Assembly: GCA_035281425.1 (NCBI GenBank)
Contig: DATEDX010000209.1
Span: 1 to 16,215, forward strand
Origin: JAICND01 sp035281425
GTDB lineage: Bacteria; Actinomycetota; Acidimicrobiia; Spongiisociales; ZC4RG35
Length of the DNA stretch: 16,215 nucleotides
Reading direction: 5' to 3'
Shown piece after piece: positions 1 through 7,435 of the stretch (positions within the stretch are counted from its first letter, which is position 1; each line of letters begins with the position of its first letter). Both the position numbers and the translations under genes were made by a program. The notes under the pieces are model-generated. The model worked only from the letters and a program-made list of their open reading frames with translations, ran no database searches and was not told the origin of the DNA.

Positions 1-76
1 ACTATCGGCACCACGACCTGGTTGCCGCTATCGGCGCCGTGCTTCCTCGTCGGTACCCACGGACGGCATCGCCGGC
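1..76. other. Window edge, no gene assigned
   Basis: These 76 bases lie downstream of the minus-strand membrane protein gene. One minus-strand frame is open to the window edge, so the beginning of another co-directional gene may be cut off here. No convincing start codon with a ribosome binding site and no recognisable peptide was found, so nothing is called. Confidence 0.3.
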
Positions 77-559
77 TCACTCTTGGGGAGTGATGTTCTC
101 CACGTAGGTTTCCCCCACCGCCCGGCCGTCGACGGCGTCAATCACCACCAGGGCTCTCTGTACCGGGGGGCTGAAGGCGTCGTAGAGGATGACATGCCAG
201 CGGGGACGCGCTCTCCACCCGTGAAAGGTCACCGCCGCCGAGGAATGGCCGATAGGGAACGGAGCTAGAGCGGCGGCCGCAGTCAAGGCCTGCTCCGGGC
301 CGATGGCCAGGGGCCAGGCGGCGAGGAAGTGCCAGCCAGCGAGAAGGACGGCCGCCAAGGCCAATAAGTAACCGGAGGCAGGCAACGACTCCACCGCCGT
401 CACCACCACCAGGGATACCGCCAGGCCCAGATGGACGAAGCCGGCCAGGCGGCGACGGCGGGGATCGGGGAAACGATACGGTCCAGTCTGCGCGGAATCG
501 AGGTCAGCCGGAACCCCCGCCGCTTTCGCCACCTCCGGCGGAATCGAGATCGGCTCCAT
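77..559 (-). CDS. Small membrane protein, two TM segments, downstream of thrS
   Basis: A 160-residue protein of unknown function. Residues 1-37 are polar and end in an Arg-rich stretch (RRRR at 35-38). Two hydrophobic segments follow, at about 40-56 and 62-82, suggesting a membrane hairpin with the Arg cluster on the cytoplasmic side. The remaining 75 residues form a soluble domain with alternating beta-like segments (for example WHVILYDAF and ALVVIDAVDG). These resemble the compact PepSY-like fold in pattern only; I cannot assign the family. The ATG overlaps the thrS stop codon by one base (TGATG), so translation is probably coupled to thrS and the two share a transcript. Conserved placement behind thrS would suggest housekeeping rather than accessory status, but this is inference. 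Confidence 0.75.
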   Translation of the reverse strand: MEPISIPPEVAKAAGVPADLDSAQTGPYRFPDPRRRRLAGFVHLGLAVSLVVVTAVESLPASGYLLALAAVLLAGWHFLAAWPLAIGPEQALTAAAALAPFPIGHSSAAVTFHGWRARPRWHVILYDAFSPPVQRALVVIDAVDGRAVGETYVENITPQE

Positions 560-2505
560 CAGTTGCCGGGAGGACGAGCCTCGGCGGTCAGCTGGTCGAG
601 GGCCTCGGCCAGACTTACGCCTCTGCGTTCCCTTTCCTCGCCGTAACGGCGCAGACCCACGGTTCCCGCCTCAAGGTCCTTGTCCCCCACCACCATTAGG
701 TAGGGATGTTTGTGGGTAAGCGCCCGGCGGATCTTCTCCCCCACGGTTTCATCGCTTTGGTCGACCTCCACTCGCAAGCCACGCTCCCGAAGCTGGCGTT
801 CTGTCTGGTGGGCGTAGTCCACGTGCCGCTCGGCAACGGGGATGATCGTCACCTGGACCGGCGCCAGCCACAAGGGAAAGGCGCCGGCGTAATGCTCGAC
901 CAACACTCCGAAGAAGCGCTCGATGGAACCGGCTTTGGCGCAATGGATCATGTACGGCTGGGCGGTCTCGTTGTCGGCGGTCACGTAGCTCAAGCCAAAC
1001 CGGGCCGGCTCGTTGAAGTCCATCTGGATGGTCGACACCTGCCAGCGACGCCCGATGGCATCTTTGACGTGAATGTCGATCTTGGGACCGTAGAAGGCGC
1101 CTTCCCCGGCGGCGATCTGATATGACAGGCCGGCGTCGCGGAGAGCCTTCTCCAACGCCACTTCGGCGGTCTCCCAGCGGACGGGATCACCGACGGATTT
1201 CTCCGGTTTCGTGGACAGATCGGCTTCGAACTCGTCGAAACCGAAGTCCTTCAACCAGGTGAGGACGAAGCTGATGTGAAGGGCAAGTTCCGAATCAAGC
1301 TGATCGGCCCGACAGAAGGTGTGTGAATCGTCTTGGGTGAAGCCCCGGGCTCGCAAGAGCCCGTGGACCACCCCGGACCGCTCCCGGCGATACACCCCTC
1401 CCAGTTCCGAATAGCGGAGAGGCAGCTCCCGGTAGGAGCGAGTGTGGCCTCGGTAGACCAGGATGTGAAAAGGGCAGTTCATCGGCTTCACCCGATACCG
1501 CTCCTCGTCATCTACCTCCATTCCCGGGAACATGTTCTCGGCGTAAAAGTCGAGGTGGCCCGAAATCTCCCATAGTTCCTCACGGGCAAGGTGAGGGGAG
1601 AAGACGAACTCGAAGCCAAACCGCTCATGGAGCCGGCGCGAGTGGTCTTCGATCAGTTTTCTCACCAAGCCGCCCTTGGGATGCCACACCGCCAACCCCG
1701 AGCCCAGCTCACGGGGGAAGGAGAACAGGTCGAGCTCTGGCCCCAGCCGGCGGTGATCGCGACGCTCGGCTTCCTCCAGGTGTCGAAGGTGCTCCCCTAA
1801 AGCCGCCTGACTTTCCCAGGCGGTGCCGTAGATCCGTTGCAGCTGTGGGCGGCTCTCATCACCACGCCAGTAGGCCCCAGCGCTTCGCAGCAGCTTCACG
1901 GCTCCAATCCGCCCCGTAGAAGGAAGGTGGGGTCCCCGGCACAGGTCGATGAAGTCCCGGTTCCGATAGACGGTCACCTCGGGACCGCTTCCCGCCTCGC
2001 TCTCGGCGGCTTCTCCCCCGGTAATGATCTCGAGCTTGTAAGGCTGATCGGCGAACAGGGTCCGGGCTTCCTCCCGGCTCAACTCCACCCGTTCGAACGG
2101 CTGGTCCTCTTCGATGATTTCGAGCATCCGCTTCTCAACCAATTCGAGGTCTTCGGTGGTGAAGGGCCTTCCGATGTCGAAGTCGTAGTAGAAGCCGTCT
2201 TGGATCGCAGGCCCGATTGCGAACTTTGCTCCGGGGAACAGATCCAACACCGCTTGGGCGAGGACATGAGCAGCCGAGTGACGGAGGATCTGACGACCTT
2301 CGTCGCTGTCGCCGGTGATGACGGCAAAGGACCCGTCCCCTGACAGCGGGCGGTGCAAGTCGAGCAGCTGGCCTTCGAGGCGCACGGCCACCGCCGCCCT
2401 CGCCAGCCGGGGACCGATGGTCTCCGCCACCTCACTTCCGGTCACCCCCACGGGGTGGGAGATGACGGATCCATCCGGGTAAGTAAGCCTTAAGTTCGCG
2501 CTCAT
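559..2505 (-). CDS. thrS: Threonine--tRNA ligase
   Basis: Cytoplasmic class II aminoacyl-tRNA synthetase that charges tRNA-Thr, 648 residues and full length for the family. Visible domain order: N-terminal TGS domain (about 1-62); SAD-type editing domain with HSAAH (H76, H80) and CRGPH (C189, H193), the HxxxH/CxxxH signature of the post-transfer editing site; catalytic core (about 255-540) with the zinc ligands C344 in MNCPF, H395 in DDSHTF and H521; class II motif 2 around 372-390 and motif 3 near GSIERF (526-531); C-terminal anticodon-binding domain (about 548-640). The motif-3 approach reads HCAKAGSIERF where HRAxxGSxERF is usual, so the Arg after the third zinc ligand is Cys. The start is ATG without a strong Shine-Dalgarno. 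The gene diverges from the plus-strand phosphotransferase-like gene and is followed by a coupled membrane-protein gene. Confidence 0.98.
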   Translation of the reverse strand: MSANLRLTYPDGSVISHPVGVTGSEVAETIGPRLARAAVAVRLEGQLLDLHRPLSGDGSFAVITGDSDEGRQILRHSAAHVLAQAVLDLFPGAKFAIGPAIQDGFYYDFDIGRPFTTEDLELVEKRMLEIIEEDQPFERVELSREEARTLFADQPYKLEIITGGEAAESEAGSGPEVTVYRNRDFIDLCRGPHLPSTGRIGAVKLLRSAGAYWRGDESRPQLQRIYGTAWESQAALGEHLRHLEEAERRDHRRLGPELDLFSFPRELGSGLAVWHPKGGLVRKLIEDHSRRLHERFGFEFVFSPHLAREELWEISGHLDFYAENMFPGMEVDDEERYRVKPMNCPFHILVYRGHTRSYRELPLRYSELGGVYRRERSGVVHGLLRARGFTQDDSHTFCRADQLDSELALHISFVLTWLKDFGFDEFEADLSTKPEKSVGDPVRWETAEVALEKALRDAGLSYQIAAGEGAFYGPKIDIHVKDAIGRRWQVSTIQMDFNEPARFGLSYVTADNETAQPYMIHCAKAGSIERFFGVLVEHYAGAFPLWLAPVQVTIIPVAERHVDYAHQTERQLRERGLRVEVDQSDETVGEKIRRALTHKHPYLMVVGDKDLEAGTVGLRRYGEERERRGVSLAEALDQLTAEARPPGN

Positions 2506-2615
2506 CGGTCGACTAGCCTGTGCAATATCGCCAGGCTAATTAGCGCCGGCACCGGCACGGAACTGAATTAGCTCGGTCGAAAGTCGTTTACCGAGAAACG
2601 GAGCTCACGGACTCT
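2506..2615. promoter_or_regulatory. Divergent intergenic region thrS / phosphotransferase-like gene
   Basis: The 110-bp gap must carry the promoters of both outward-facing genes. It contains a perfect 10-bp AT-centred palindrome GCTAATTAGC at 2535-2544. Directly beside it is a perfect inverted repeat GCCGG-CA-CCGGC at 2545-2556. No T-box-like leader is evident: the gap is too short, and no specifier/antiterminator arrangement is visible. For the plus gene a GGAG sits about 12 nt before the ATG. Promoter boxes cannot be placed with confidence. Confidence 0.4.
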
Positions 2616-3446
2616 ATGGAACTGGAAGAGCTGGTCCAACTGGTAGCGCCCAATGCCACCTACAAGGACATCTCCTCAGGGGGCAACTGGGTGTTCCGTC
2701 TGTTAGAGGAGAATGGGGTCACCTCGATCCTCAAGGTTTACAACGGCCCCTCCCGGGAACGGCGTGAACGCCACGCCCTGGAGGCGCTGGCCGGAGTGAT
2801 GGGAGTACCCAAGATCCTCGAACGCGCCAACACTGAAGGCCGGCATTGGATTCGGATGACGGATGGTGGCACCTGGGATCTTGCCTCTTTGCCCCGCAAC
2901 CTCGACATCGTGCGTAATGCCGGCCGGGTTTTGCGAGGGGTCCACGAGTCCCACGTGCAACTGACCAACCTGGCCAACTCCATCGATAACGACAACATCG
3001 ATGCTCATTACCTGTCGACCCTGAGCCGTCTCGAGCGTTACCGGCGCCGGTTGGGCTTCTCTCCATTTCTGCTCGATGCGGCCCGGGCGGCCGGCTCCCC
3101 TCACGCCAGCACTCCTCGCCCTGCTCACACCAGACCCACCCCAGAACAGTTCCTCGTCACCGAGACCGGGCAGGTGACCTTGATCGATTGGGAGTGGGCA
3201 ACGATGGCACCTCCGGAGTGGGACGTCAGCCTGGCCTCCTGGCAACTAGCCAACCTCCTCGGGGACCAGGCAGCGGCCGCGTTTATCGAAGGCTACGGGG
3301 CGGCGGTGTCGGCGGCTCGGCTCCGACCCTGGATCGCCTACCACGCCGCCATGATCATGCTCGATGCCGCCGAAAAACGCGATGGTCGCCTCCATGACCT
3401 CGCCCCCATGGTGCGGTCCATGGCCGACGCCGTCGGCTACGGCTGA
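2616..3446 (+). CDS. Aminoglycoside phosphotransferase-family (APH/ChoK fold) protein with disrupted catalytic loop
   Basis: A 276-residue protein kinase-like (APH) fold. The N-lobe has the beta-strand lysine context ILKVYNG (K40). The C-lobe has the metal-binding Asp context LIDWEWA (D191), equivalent to DFG, followed by PPEWDVSLA, typical of APH family members. The catalytic loop, normally H-G/A/T-D-L-x-P-x-N/Q, reads HTRPTPEQFLV (H171 onward). The His, Pro and Gln positions are recognisable, but the catalytic Asp is Arg and the following Leu is Pro. The DNA there (3129-3140) equals an intact HTDLTPEQ coding sequence with one A inserted and one T deleted, so a compensated frameshift or a sequencing error is suspected. 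The protein may be an inactive pseudokinase. The natural substrate is unknown, and drug resistance is not implied. A canonical member would phosphorylate a small-molecule hydroxyl. Confidence 0.8.
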   Translation: MELEELVQLVAPNATYKDISSGGNWVFRLLEENGVTSILKVYNGPSRERRERHALEALAGVMGVPKILERANTEGRHWIRMTDGGTWDLASLPRNLDIVRNAGRVLRGVHESHVQLTNLANSIDNDNIDAHYLSTLSRLERYRRRLGFSPFLLDAARAAGSPHASTPRPAHTRPTPEQFLVTETGQVTLIDWEWATMAPPEWDVSLASWQLANLLGDQAAAAFIEGYGAAVSAARLRPWIAYHAAMIMLDAAEKRDGRLHDLAPMVRSMADAVGYG

Positions 3447-3596
3447 GCTCAGCCTCTCCGTCGCCTTCGACGTCAATCCCAGAGCTTCTCCGATCCTCCC
3501 GGCCACTCATGTCCTCACGTGTCGTGAAGATCGCGAAATCCACCAATAATTAGGATCTGGTTCATAGCCTGACCTTCGTCCTGACGAGGAGGATCA

Positions 3597-3794
3597 GTGC
3601 TGGAGGCATTACTGGCAGCAACCGCCACCTCGGGTCTGCTCATCCTGGCCCGCGGCCAACGGCAATTTGACGACATTGACCAAACCTTGATTGGAAGCGA
3701 CGACGAGGTGGAGGACCTCCCCTGTCCCTGGTGTTTCAGCCCCACCTCGGCCAGCGACGAACGGTGTCCCCACTGCCGGCGGCGCTTCGGTTGA
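3597..3794 (+). CDS. Small C-terminal zinc-ribbon protein
   Basis: A 65-residue protein starting with GTG, preceded by a strong GAGGAGG Shine-Dalgarno a few bases upstream; this decides the start. Residues 1-19 are moderately hydrophobic and could be a short membrane anchor or amphipathic helix. Residues 24-42 are acidic. The C-terminus carries CPWC (C43, C46) and CPHC (C57, C60), a compact rubredoxin-knuckle zinc ribbon that ends the protein. The function is not known; such mini zinc ribbons may mediate protein or nucleic-acid contacts. It converges on the mycothiol synthase gene with only three bases between the two stop codons. A TAGGAT box at 3551-3556 is a possible -10 element for it. 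Confidence 0.7.
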   Translation: MLEALLAATATSGLLILARGQRQFDDIDQTLIGSDDEVEDLPCPWCFSPTSASDERCPHCRRRFG

Positions 3795-3797
3795 CGC

Positions 3798-4697
3798 CTA
3801 CCACCGCTTCAACAGCGCCACATCAACATGGTCGAGACCGAAGTTGAGGCTCTGGTACAGCGTTATGGCACGTTGATTGGTGTCGTCAACATAAAGAAAT
3901 GCCTCCTCGGCACCCTTCTCCACCATCCTCTGCAATCCGCTAAGGGCCAAACCCCGGCCCAGTCCCCGCCCCTGCCATTGCGGTTGCACTGCTAACAGAT
4001 AGATCTCTCCCCGGTCGGGCCCGTTCCACTTGACCCAACAAAATCCGAGCAAACCCCGCCGATCGCAAGCGGTGATGAGATCGGCGGGATCGAACCAAGT
4101 CATGCGCTGTCTTGCTGCCAGCACCGGCGGGGTCCATATCCACTGTTCGGCGGTGCCGGCGAACGCCTGGGTCGTGACCCGAGCCAAGTCAACCTCATCT
4201 TCGCCAGCGAAGAAGTGCTCGATGCTGACTCCCTCGGGAATGACAGCTCGCTCCAGATTGTCAAGTGAACGGCGCAACATGAGCAACCGCCGCTCCTCGA
4301 CAAATCCCAGCGCCTGGGCGGCGGCCACCATTTCCGGGAGGTGGGGCCAGAGGCGGGCGGCTTTCCCCCCGCGATTCCCGACCTCCCTGACTGCGGCCTG
4401 CAATAACGGACCCCATTCAGCAGAACGGTGCCACTCTCGACGCAGTCCTAACTCGAGGTTCCACACCCCCGGCTCAGGAGTGGAGATGAGGGCGGCATAG
4501 CCCACCGCCACGTCGTCCTCTTCCAACACCAGCACTTGGGCTTCAAGGTCTTCCTCGACGGCCCAGGAAAGTTGCTGGTGCTCGCCGGGTGGGTGGAGGC
4601 CGTCTACCGCCTGGGAAGCCGCCATCAGTTCGTTGAGCGTGGGCAGGTCGCCTTCCAGGTCGGCAGGACGTAACGAGGGCAGAGCGGAGCCGGGCAT
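3798..4697 (-). CDS. mshD: Mycothiol synthase-like double GNAT acetyltransferase
   Basis: Likely catalyses the last step of mycothiol biosynthesis, acetylation of Cys-GlcN-Ins with acetyl-CoA, in the cytoplasm. The 299-residue product (ATG at 4697) has two tandem GNAT folds. The N-terminal one (about 8-140) is degenerate. The C-terminal one (about 155-299) has the acetyl-CoA pyrophosphate-binding loop QWQGRGLG (240-247), preceded by GEIYLLAVQP and followed by LYVDDTNQRAITLYQSLNF, all very MshD-like. Length fits the family (about 300-315). An in-frame reading up to 5021 would add about 108 Arg/Ser/Pro-rich residues that are merely antisense to the patatin gene; I rejected it. The Shine-Dalgarno is weak. 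It diverges from the patatin gene across 58 bp, with TACCCT on its own strand as a candidate -10. The main alternative is a GNAT paralogue with another amine substrate. Confidence 0.85.
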   Translation of the reverse strand: MPGSALPSLRPADLEGDLPTLNELMAASQAVDGLHPPGEHQQLSWAVEEDLEAQVLVLEEDDVAVGYAALISTPEPGVWNLELGLRREWHRSAEWGPLLQAAVREVGNRGGKAARLWPHLPEMVAAAQALGFVEERRLLMLRRSLDNLERAVIPEGVSIEHFFAGEDEVDLARVTTQAFAGTAEQWIWTPPVLAARQRMTWFDPADLITACDRRGLLGFCWVKWNGPDRGEIYLLAVQPQWQGRGLGRGLALSGLQRMVEKGAEEAFLYVDDTNQRAITLYQSLNFGLDHVDVALLKRW

Positions 4698-4755
4698 GAG
4701 GCAGGGCCCAGGGTATGCGGCAAACGTTCGCCTTGCCCCTATGCTCCGAGGTCGC
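4698..4755. promoter_or_regulatory. Divergent promoter region between mshD-like and patatin genes
   Basis: This 58-bp gap separates two outward-facing starts. On the plus strand TATGCT (4740-4745) fits an actinobacterial -10 and would place transcription start only a few bases before the patatin ATG. On the minus strand TACCCT lies about 12 nt before the mshD-like ATG. The -35 elements are not evident. Assignment rests on spacing and the TANNNT consensus only. Confidence 0.4.
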
Positions 4756-5721
4756 ATGAGCGCGGTCGGGATCGTCCTCGGCGGCGGCGGGATCACCGGC
4801 GCTGCGTATGAGTTGGCGGCGCTCATGGCTATCGAACTCGCCACCGGATGGAATCCCAATAGCGCCGACGTGGTGGTGGGGACCTCCTCCGGGGCCTGGG
4901 TGGCAGCTCTGCTACGAAACGACCGGCTCGATCTCGACTCGCTCGTCCTCCCCACCGATGATCGAGAGGCGGTGGCTCGTCGCATCCGAGAACGCATTTT
5001 TACCCGCCGCCCGGGGGTCAAGGTCGGTGCCTGGGTGAGGCACGGTCTGCTTCCCGGGGTACTCAGTCCAGGCCTGACTCTGCTACTCGGTTCTCCCGCT
5101 CCCTACGACACCTCGGGGCTCCGCAAGTGGGTGGCGGAGGAACTCGGAGAGGCGGCCGATTCGTGGCCCGAGCGGCCCACCTCGATAGTTGCCTACGACG
5201 TGGCGGCTAAACGGCGGACCGCATTCGGCACCCACCAGGCTCCAGAAGCGGCCCTGGCCGATGCGGTCGCCGCCTCCACTGCCATCCCCCTTCTCTTCCG
5301 ACCTTGGCGGATTGGGGGTCGCAACTACGTGGACGGTGGAGTGGTTTCCGGCACCCACGCCGATCTGGTGCTGGGCAATCACCGACCCCTTGATCTGGTT
5401 CTGGTCATCGCCCCGATGGCGGCCGAAGAAGATCGCCACGGCGCCTGGATGCACGAGAAACTTTTCGATCGGGTGGGCTGCCGCAGCCTCGACGAGGAGA
5501 TCCGTCTCGTCCGCGGATCCTGGCCGGCGGCAGACATTTTGACTCTCCGTCCCAGCCCCCAGGTGCTGGCTTCGATGCGCCCCAATCCTCTCGATCCCGA
5601 CCTGGCCGTACCTGCCTTTATTCGCACCCTCATCGCCATGAAAAAGACGTTGGCCGCCAGTACCCACTGGTCGGTACTTCAGCGCCATCTGACTCCCAGC
5701 CGCTCAACCTCCAGGACCTGA
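4756..5721 (+). CDS. Patatin-like phospholipase/acyl hydrolase
   Basis: A 321-residue Ser/Asp-dyad lipid acyl hydrolase of the patatin family. The oxyanion-hole glycine loop is GGGGITG (9-15), the nucleophile elbow is GTSSG (42-46, Ser44), and the catalytic Asp is in YVDGG (Asp193). All key motifs are intact and correctly ordered, so activity is expected. No signal peptide or clear TM helix is seen, so it is probably cytoplasmic or peripherally membrane-associated, acting on phospholipids or other acyl esters; the exact substrate is not readable. I chose the ATG at 4756, immediately before the conserved strand SAVGIVLGGGG. The ATG at 4741 is a five-codon-longer alternative, and the reading from 4633 runs back over the mshD-like start. 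It converges on the antiporter gene, with 48 bp between stops. Confidence 0.88.
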   Translation: MSAVGIVLGGGGITGAAYELAALMAIELATGWNPNSADVVVGTSSGAWVAALLRNDRLDLDSLVLPTDDREAVARRIRERIFTRRPGVKVGAWVRHGLLPGVLSPGLTLLLGSPAPYDTSGLRKWVAEELGEAADSWPERPTSIVAYDVAAKRRTAFGTHQAPEAALADAVAASTAIPLLFRPWRIGGRNYVDGGVVSGTHADLVLGNHRPLDLVLVIAPMAAEEDRHGAWMHEKLFDRVGCRSLDEEIRLVRGSWPAADILTLRPSPQVLASMRPNPLDPDLAVPAFIRTLIAMKKTLAASTHWSVLQRHLTPSRSTSRT

Positions 5722-5769
5722 GCTTTTGCGGTGGCTGCCGAGTGGGATCGGAATGGCGCAACTCTCCTC

Positions 5770-6900
5770 TCAGCGGGCGGCTCGCGCCAGAAGTGGACCG
5801 GCGGTGGCCATCACCAACACGTAACCAGCGGTCAGGGCAGTGAGTTGGGGAGGCGCGCCCGCGGCCAGGGCTAAGCCCCCGATGACAATGGAGAACTCTC
5901 CCCGGGATAGGAGCGCCGCACCCATCCGGCGTCTGCTGCGCCTCGATAACTGAGCCTTCCTGCCGATCCAGTAAGCGGTGGCGTATTTGCTGAACCCGGT
6001 GACGACGGCCAGTCCGGCGATGGGTAAAAGCAATGGTGGAAGGCTGGAGGGGTCGATCGCCAAGCCAAAAAAGATGAAGAAGACCGCGGCAAACAGGTCT
6101 CGGAGGGGAGCGAGCAACTCCGCGGCTCGGTTAGCAGCCTCGCCCGAAACTCCGATCCCTACCAGAAACGCTCCCACCGCCGCCGATACGTTCATCCGCT
6201 CAGTGATGCCTGCAATCAACAGGGTGACTCCGAGCACCGTGAGCAGATTGACTTCATCGGACGACGAGAACGCCCATTGGCTCAGCCGCTCACCCTGTCG
6301 GTAAGCCACCGCCAGGATGGCACCGACCAGGGCCAGTGCCGCCGCCGCCGAGGCGAAACCCGACCAGACCGTCCCGCCCAGGGCTATCGCTCCCAGGATG
6401 GGGAGAATGAGAGCCATGGCCAGGTCTTCAAAGACGAGAATGCTGAGCACCTGGGGCGTCTCACGGTTGCCCACCCACTGCAAATCTTCGATCAGCTTGG
6501 CCGCCACTCCCGAGGATGAGATATAGGTGACCGCTCCGAGGAAGAGGGCCGGCAACCCTCCAAATCCCAACAGCAGGCCGGCCAGGTAGCCGGGGGTGAA
6601 ATTGAATAGGAGATCGACCACTCCGCTGGTGCGATTGGTTCTCAGACTGGTCACCAATTCGCCGGCGCTGTACTGCAGCCCGAGCAACAACAGGAGGAGG
6701 ACGATTCCCAGATCGGCACCCACCGCGATGAAAGTCTCGGAGGTGATCACCGGCACCAGACCGCCTTCCCCGGTGGCAAGACCCGCCAGCAAGTAAAGGG
6801 GGATGGGCGAGAGCCCGAGGTGGAGGGCGAGCCGGGCCAGCAGGGCGAGCACCACAACGATCACGCCCAGTTCGAGGAAGAGCAATGCCTCCTCGTGCAT
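5770..6900 (-). CDS. khtU: CPA2-family K+(cation)/H+ antiporter, KhtU-like
   Basis: A 376-residue polytopic membrane protein with about 11-12 hydrophobic helices and no C-terminal NAD-binding domain, as in KhtU/YhaU. CPA2 features: the unwound-helix region TYISSSGVAAKL (about 125-136); the ion-binding pair in ILVFEDLAMA (Glu158-Asp159, in the position where KefC has Gln-Asp); SSDEVNLL before a later helix; and FGLAID in the C-terminal half. It probably exports K+ (or another monovalent cation) in exchange for protons under regulation by the adjacent KhtT-like subunit. Its ATG (6900) overlaps the khtT stop as TGATG, so it is translationally coupled; the TTG one codon upstream is less likely. 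The gene symbol follows synteny plus domain structure rather than measured similarity. Confidence 0.85.
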   Translation of the reverse strand: MHEEALLFLELGVIVVVLALLARLALHLGLSPIPLYLLAGLATGEGGLVPVITSETFIAVGADLGIVLLLLLLGLQYSAGELVTSLRTNRTSGVVDLLFNFTPGYLAGLLLGFGGLPALFLGAVTYISSSGVAAKLIEDLQWVGNRETPQVLSILVFEDLAMALILPILGAIALGGTVWSGFASAAAALALVGAILAVAYRQGERLSQWAFSSSDEVNLLTVLGVTLLIAGITERMNVSAAVGAFLVGIGVSGEAANRAAELLAPLRDLFAAVFFIFFGLAIDPSSLPPLLLPIAGLAVVTGFSKYATAYWIGRKAQLSRRSRRRMGAALLSRGEFSIVIGGLALAAGAPPQLTALTAGYVLVMATAGPLLARAAR

Positions 6901-7382
6901 CAACCGCTACGCAATATCGCTGCTGCCTGTTCGATTCCGGCTGCGGTGCCCACCAGCACGAGAGTGTCATCGGCGGCGATCGAGAAAGTGGGGTCGGGAG
7001 CCGGGACCGGCTGATCGCCGCGGAGGACTGCCACCACCGAGACTCCGGTCCGGGTCCGCAACCGGGTGTCTCCGATGGTCCGTCCAGCAGCGAAGTGACC
7101 AGGCTCGATCGGCATCCAGTCGATGGCCAAACCTTCGATGTGCTGCAAGTGGGCGAGGTCGGCTACCACCTGTGAGCCCCCCAACATATCGACCAGGGTG
7201 TGAGCTTCGTCCTCCTCCAAGCCCACCACCGCCAATGAAGAATCCGGGTCGTCGGGAGAGCTGATGAAAAGCTCTCGCCATCCGGTGCGGTGATGGACCA
7301 CTCCCACCCGGTAGCCGGCGGAGGTGACCAGGTCGTAGCGCACCCCCAAGCCCGGCAATTCGACTTTTTCGATTCGCGTCAC
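6900..7382 (-). CDS. khtT: Antiporter regulatory subunit with RCK_C (TrkA-C) domain, KhtT-like
   Basis: A 160-residue cytosolic protein. Residues 1-70 match the KhtT N-terminal domain in layout (ELPGLGVRYDL at 8-18, then a beta-rich section). Residues about 82-160 form an RCK_C domain ending in the typical DDTLVLVGTAAGIEQA (138-153). In KhtT this domain binds the regulatory nucleotide (c-di-AMP in Bacillus) and gates the antiporter; ligand identity here is unknown. I chose GTG at 7382 because a GAGAGGG Shine-Dalgarno sits 6 nt upstream and homology begins right there. The longer reading to 7550 adds Pro/Arg-rich antisense of the neighbouring plus-strand gene. A TACCGT box on this strand (7407-7412) is a candidate -10. 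It forms an operon with the antiporter gene. Confidence 0.83.
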   Translation of the reverse strand: MTRIEKVELPGLGVRYDLVTSAGYRVGVVHHRTGWRELFISSPDDPDSSLAVVGLEEDEAHTLVDMLGGSQVVADLAHLQHIEGLAIDWMPIEPGHFAAGRTIGDTRLRTRTGVSVVAVLRGDQPVPAPDPTFSIAADDTLVLVGTAAGIEQAAAILRSG

Positions 7383-7423
7383 CTGGGCCCTCTCGACGAG
7401 CGGGTCACGGTAGCCCGCCCCGT

Positions 7424-7429
7424 TAGGGT
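7424..7429 (+). promoter_or_regulatory. Candidate -10 box for a leaderless transcript
   Basis: TAGGGT lies exactly 6 nt before the ATG at 7436. In Actinobacteria a TANNNT hexamer at this distance places transcription start at or next to the A of the start codon, giving a leaderless mRNA. The GAGAGG between box and ATG is too close to the start to act as a good Shine-Dalgarno. The opposite strand has its own TACCGT (7407-7412) for the khtT-like gene, so the 53-bp gap holds two back-to-back promoters. Confidence 0.5.
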
Positions 7430-7435
7430 GAGAGG

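Noticed and set aside
2616..3446. Antibiotic resistance phosphotransferase
   Set aside because: Only the fold is recognisable and the catalytic Asp is absent. Nothing links it to a drug substrate.
4698..5021. N-terminal extension of the mycothiol synthase-like protein up to 5021
   Set aside because: It is Arg/Ser/Pro-rich antisense of the patatin gene, including its catalytic motifs. Homology and expected length begin at the ATG at 4697.
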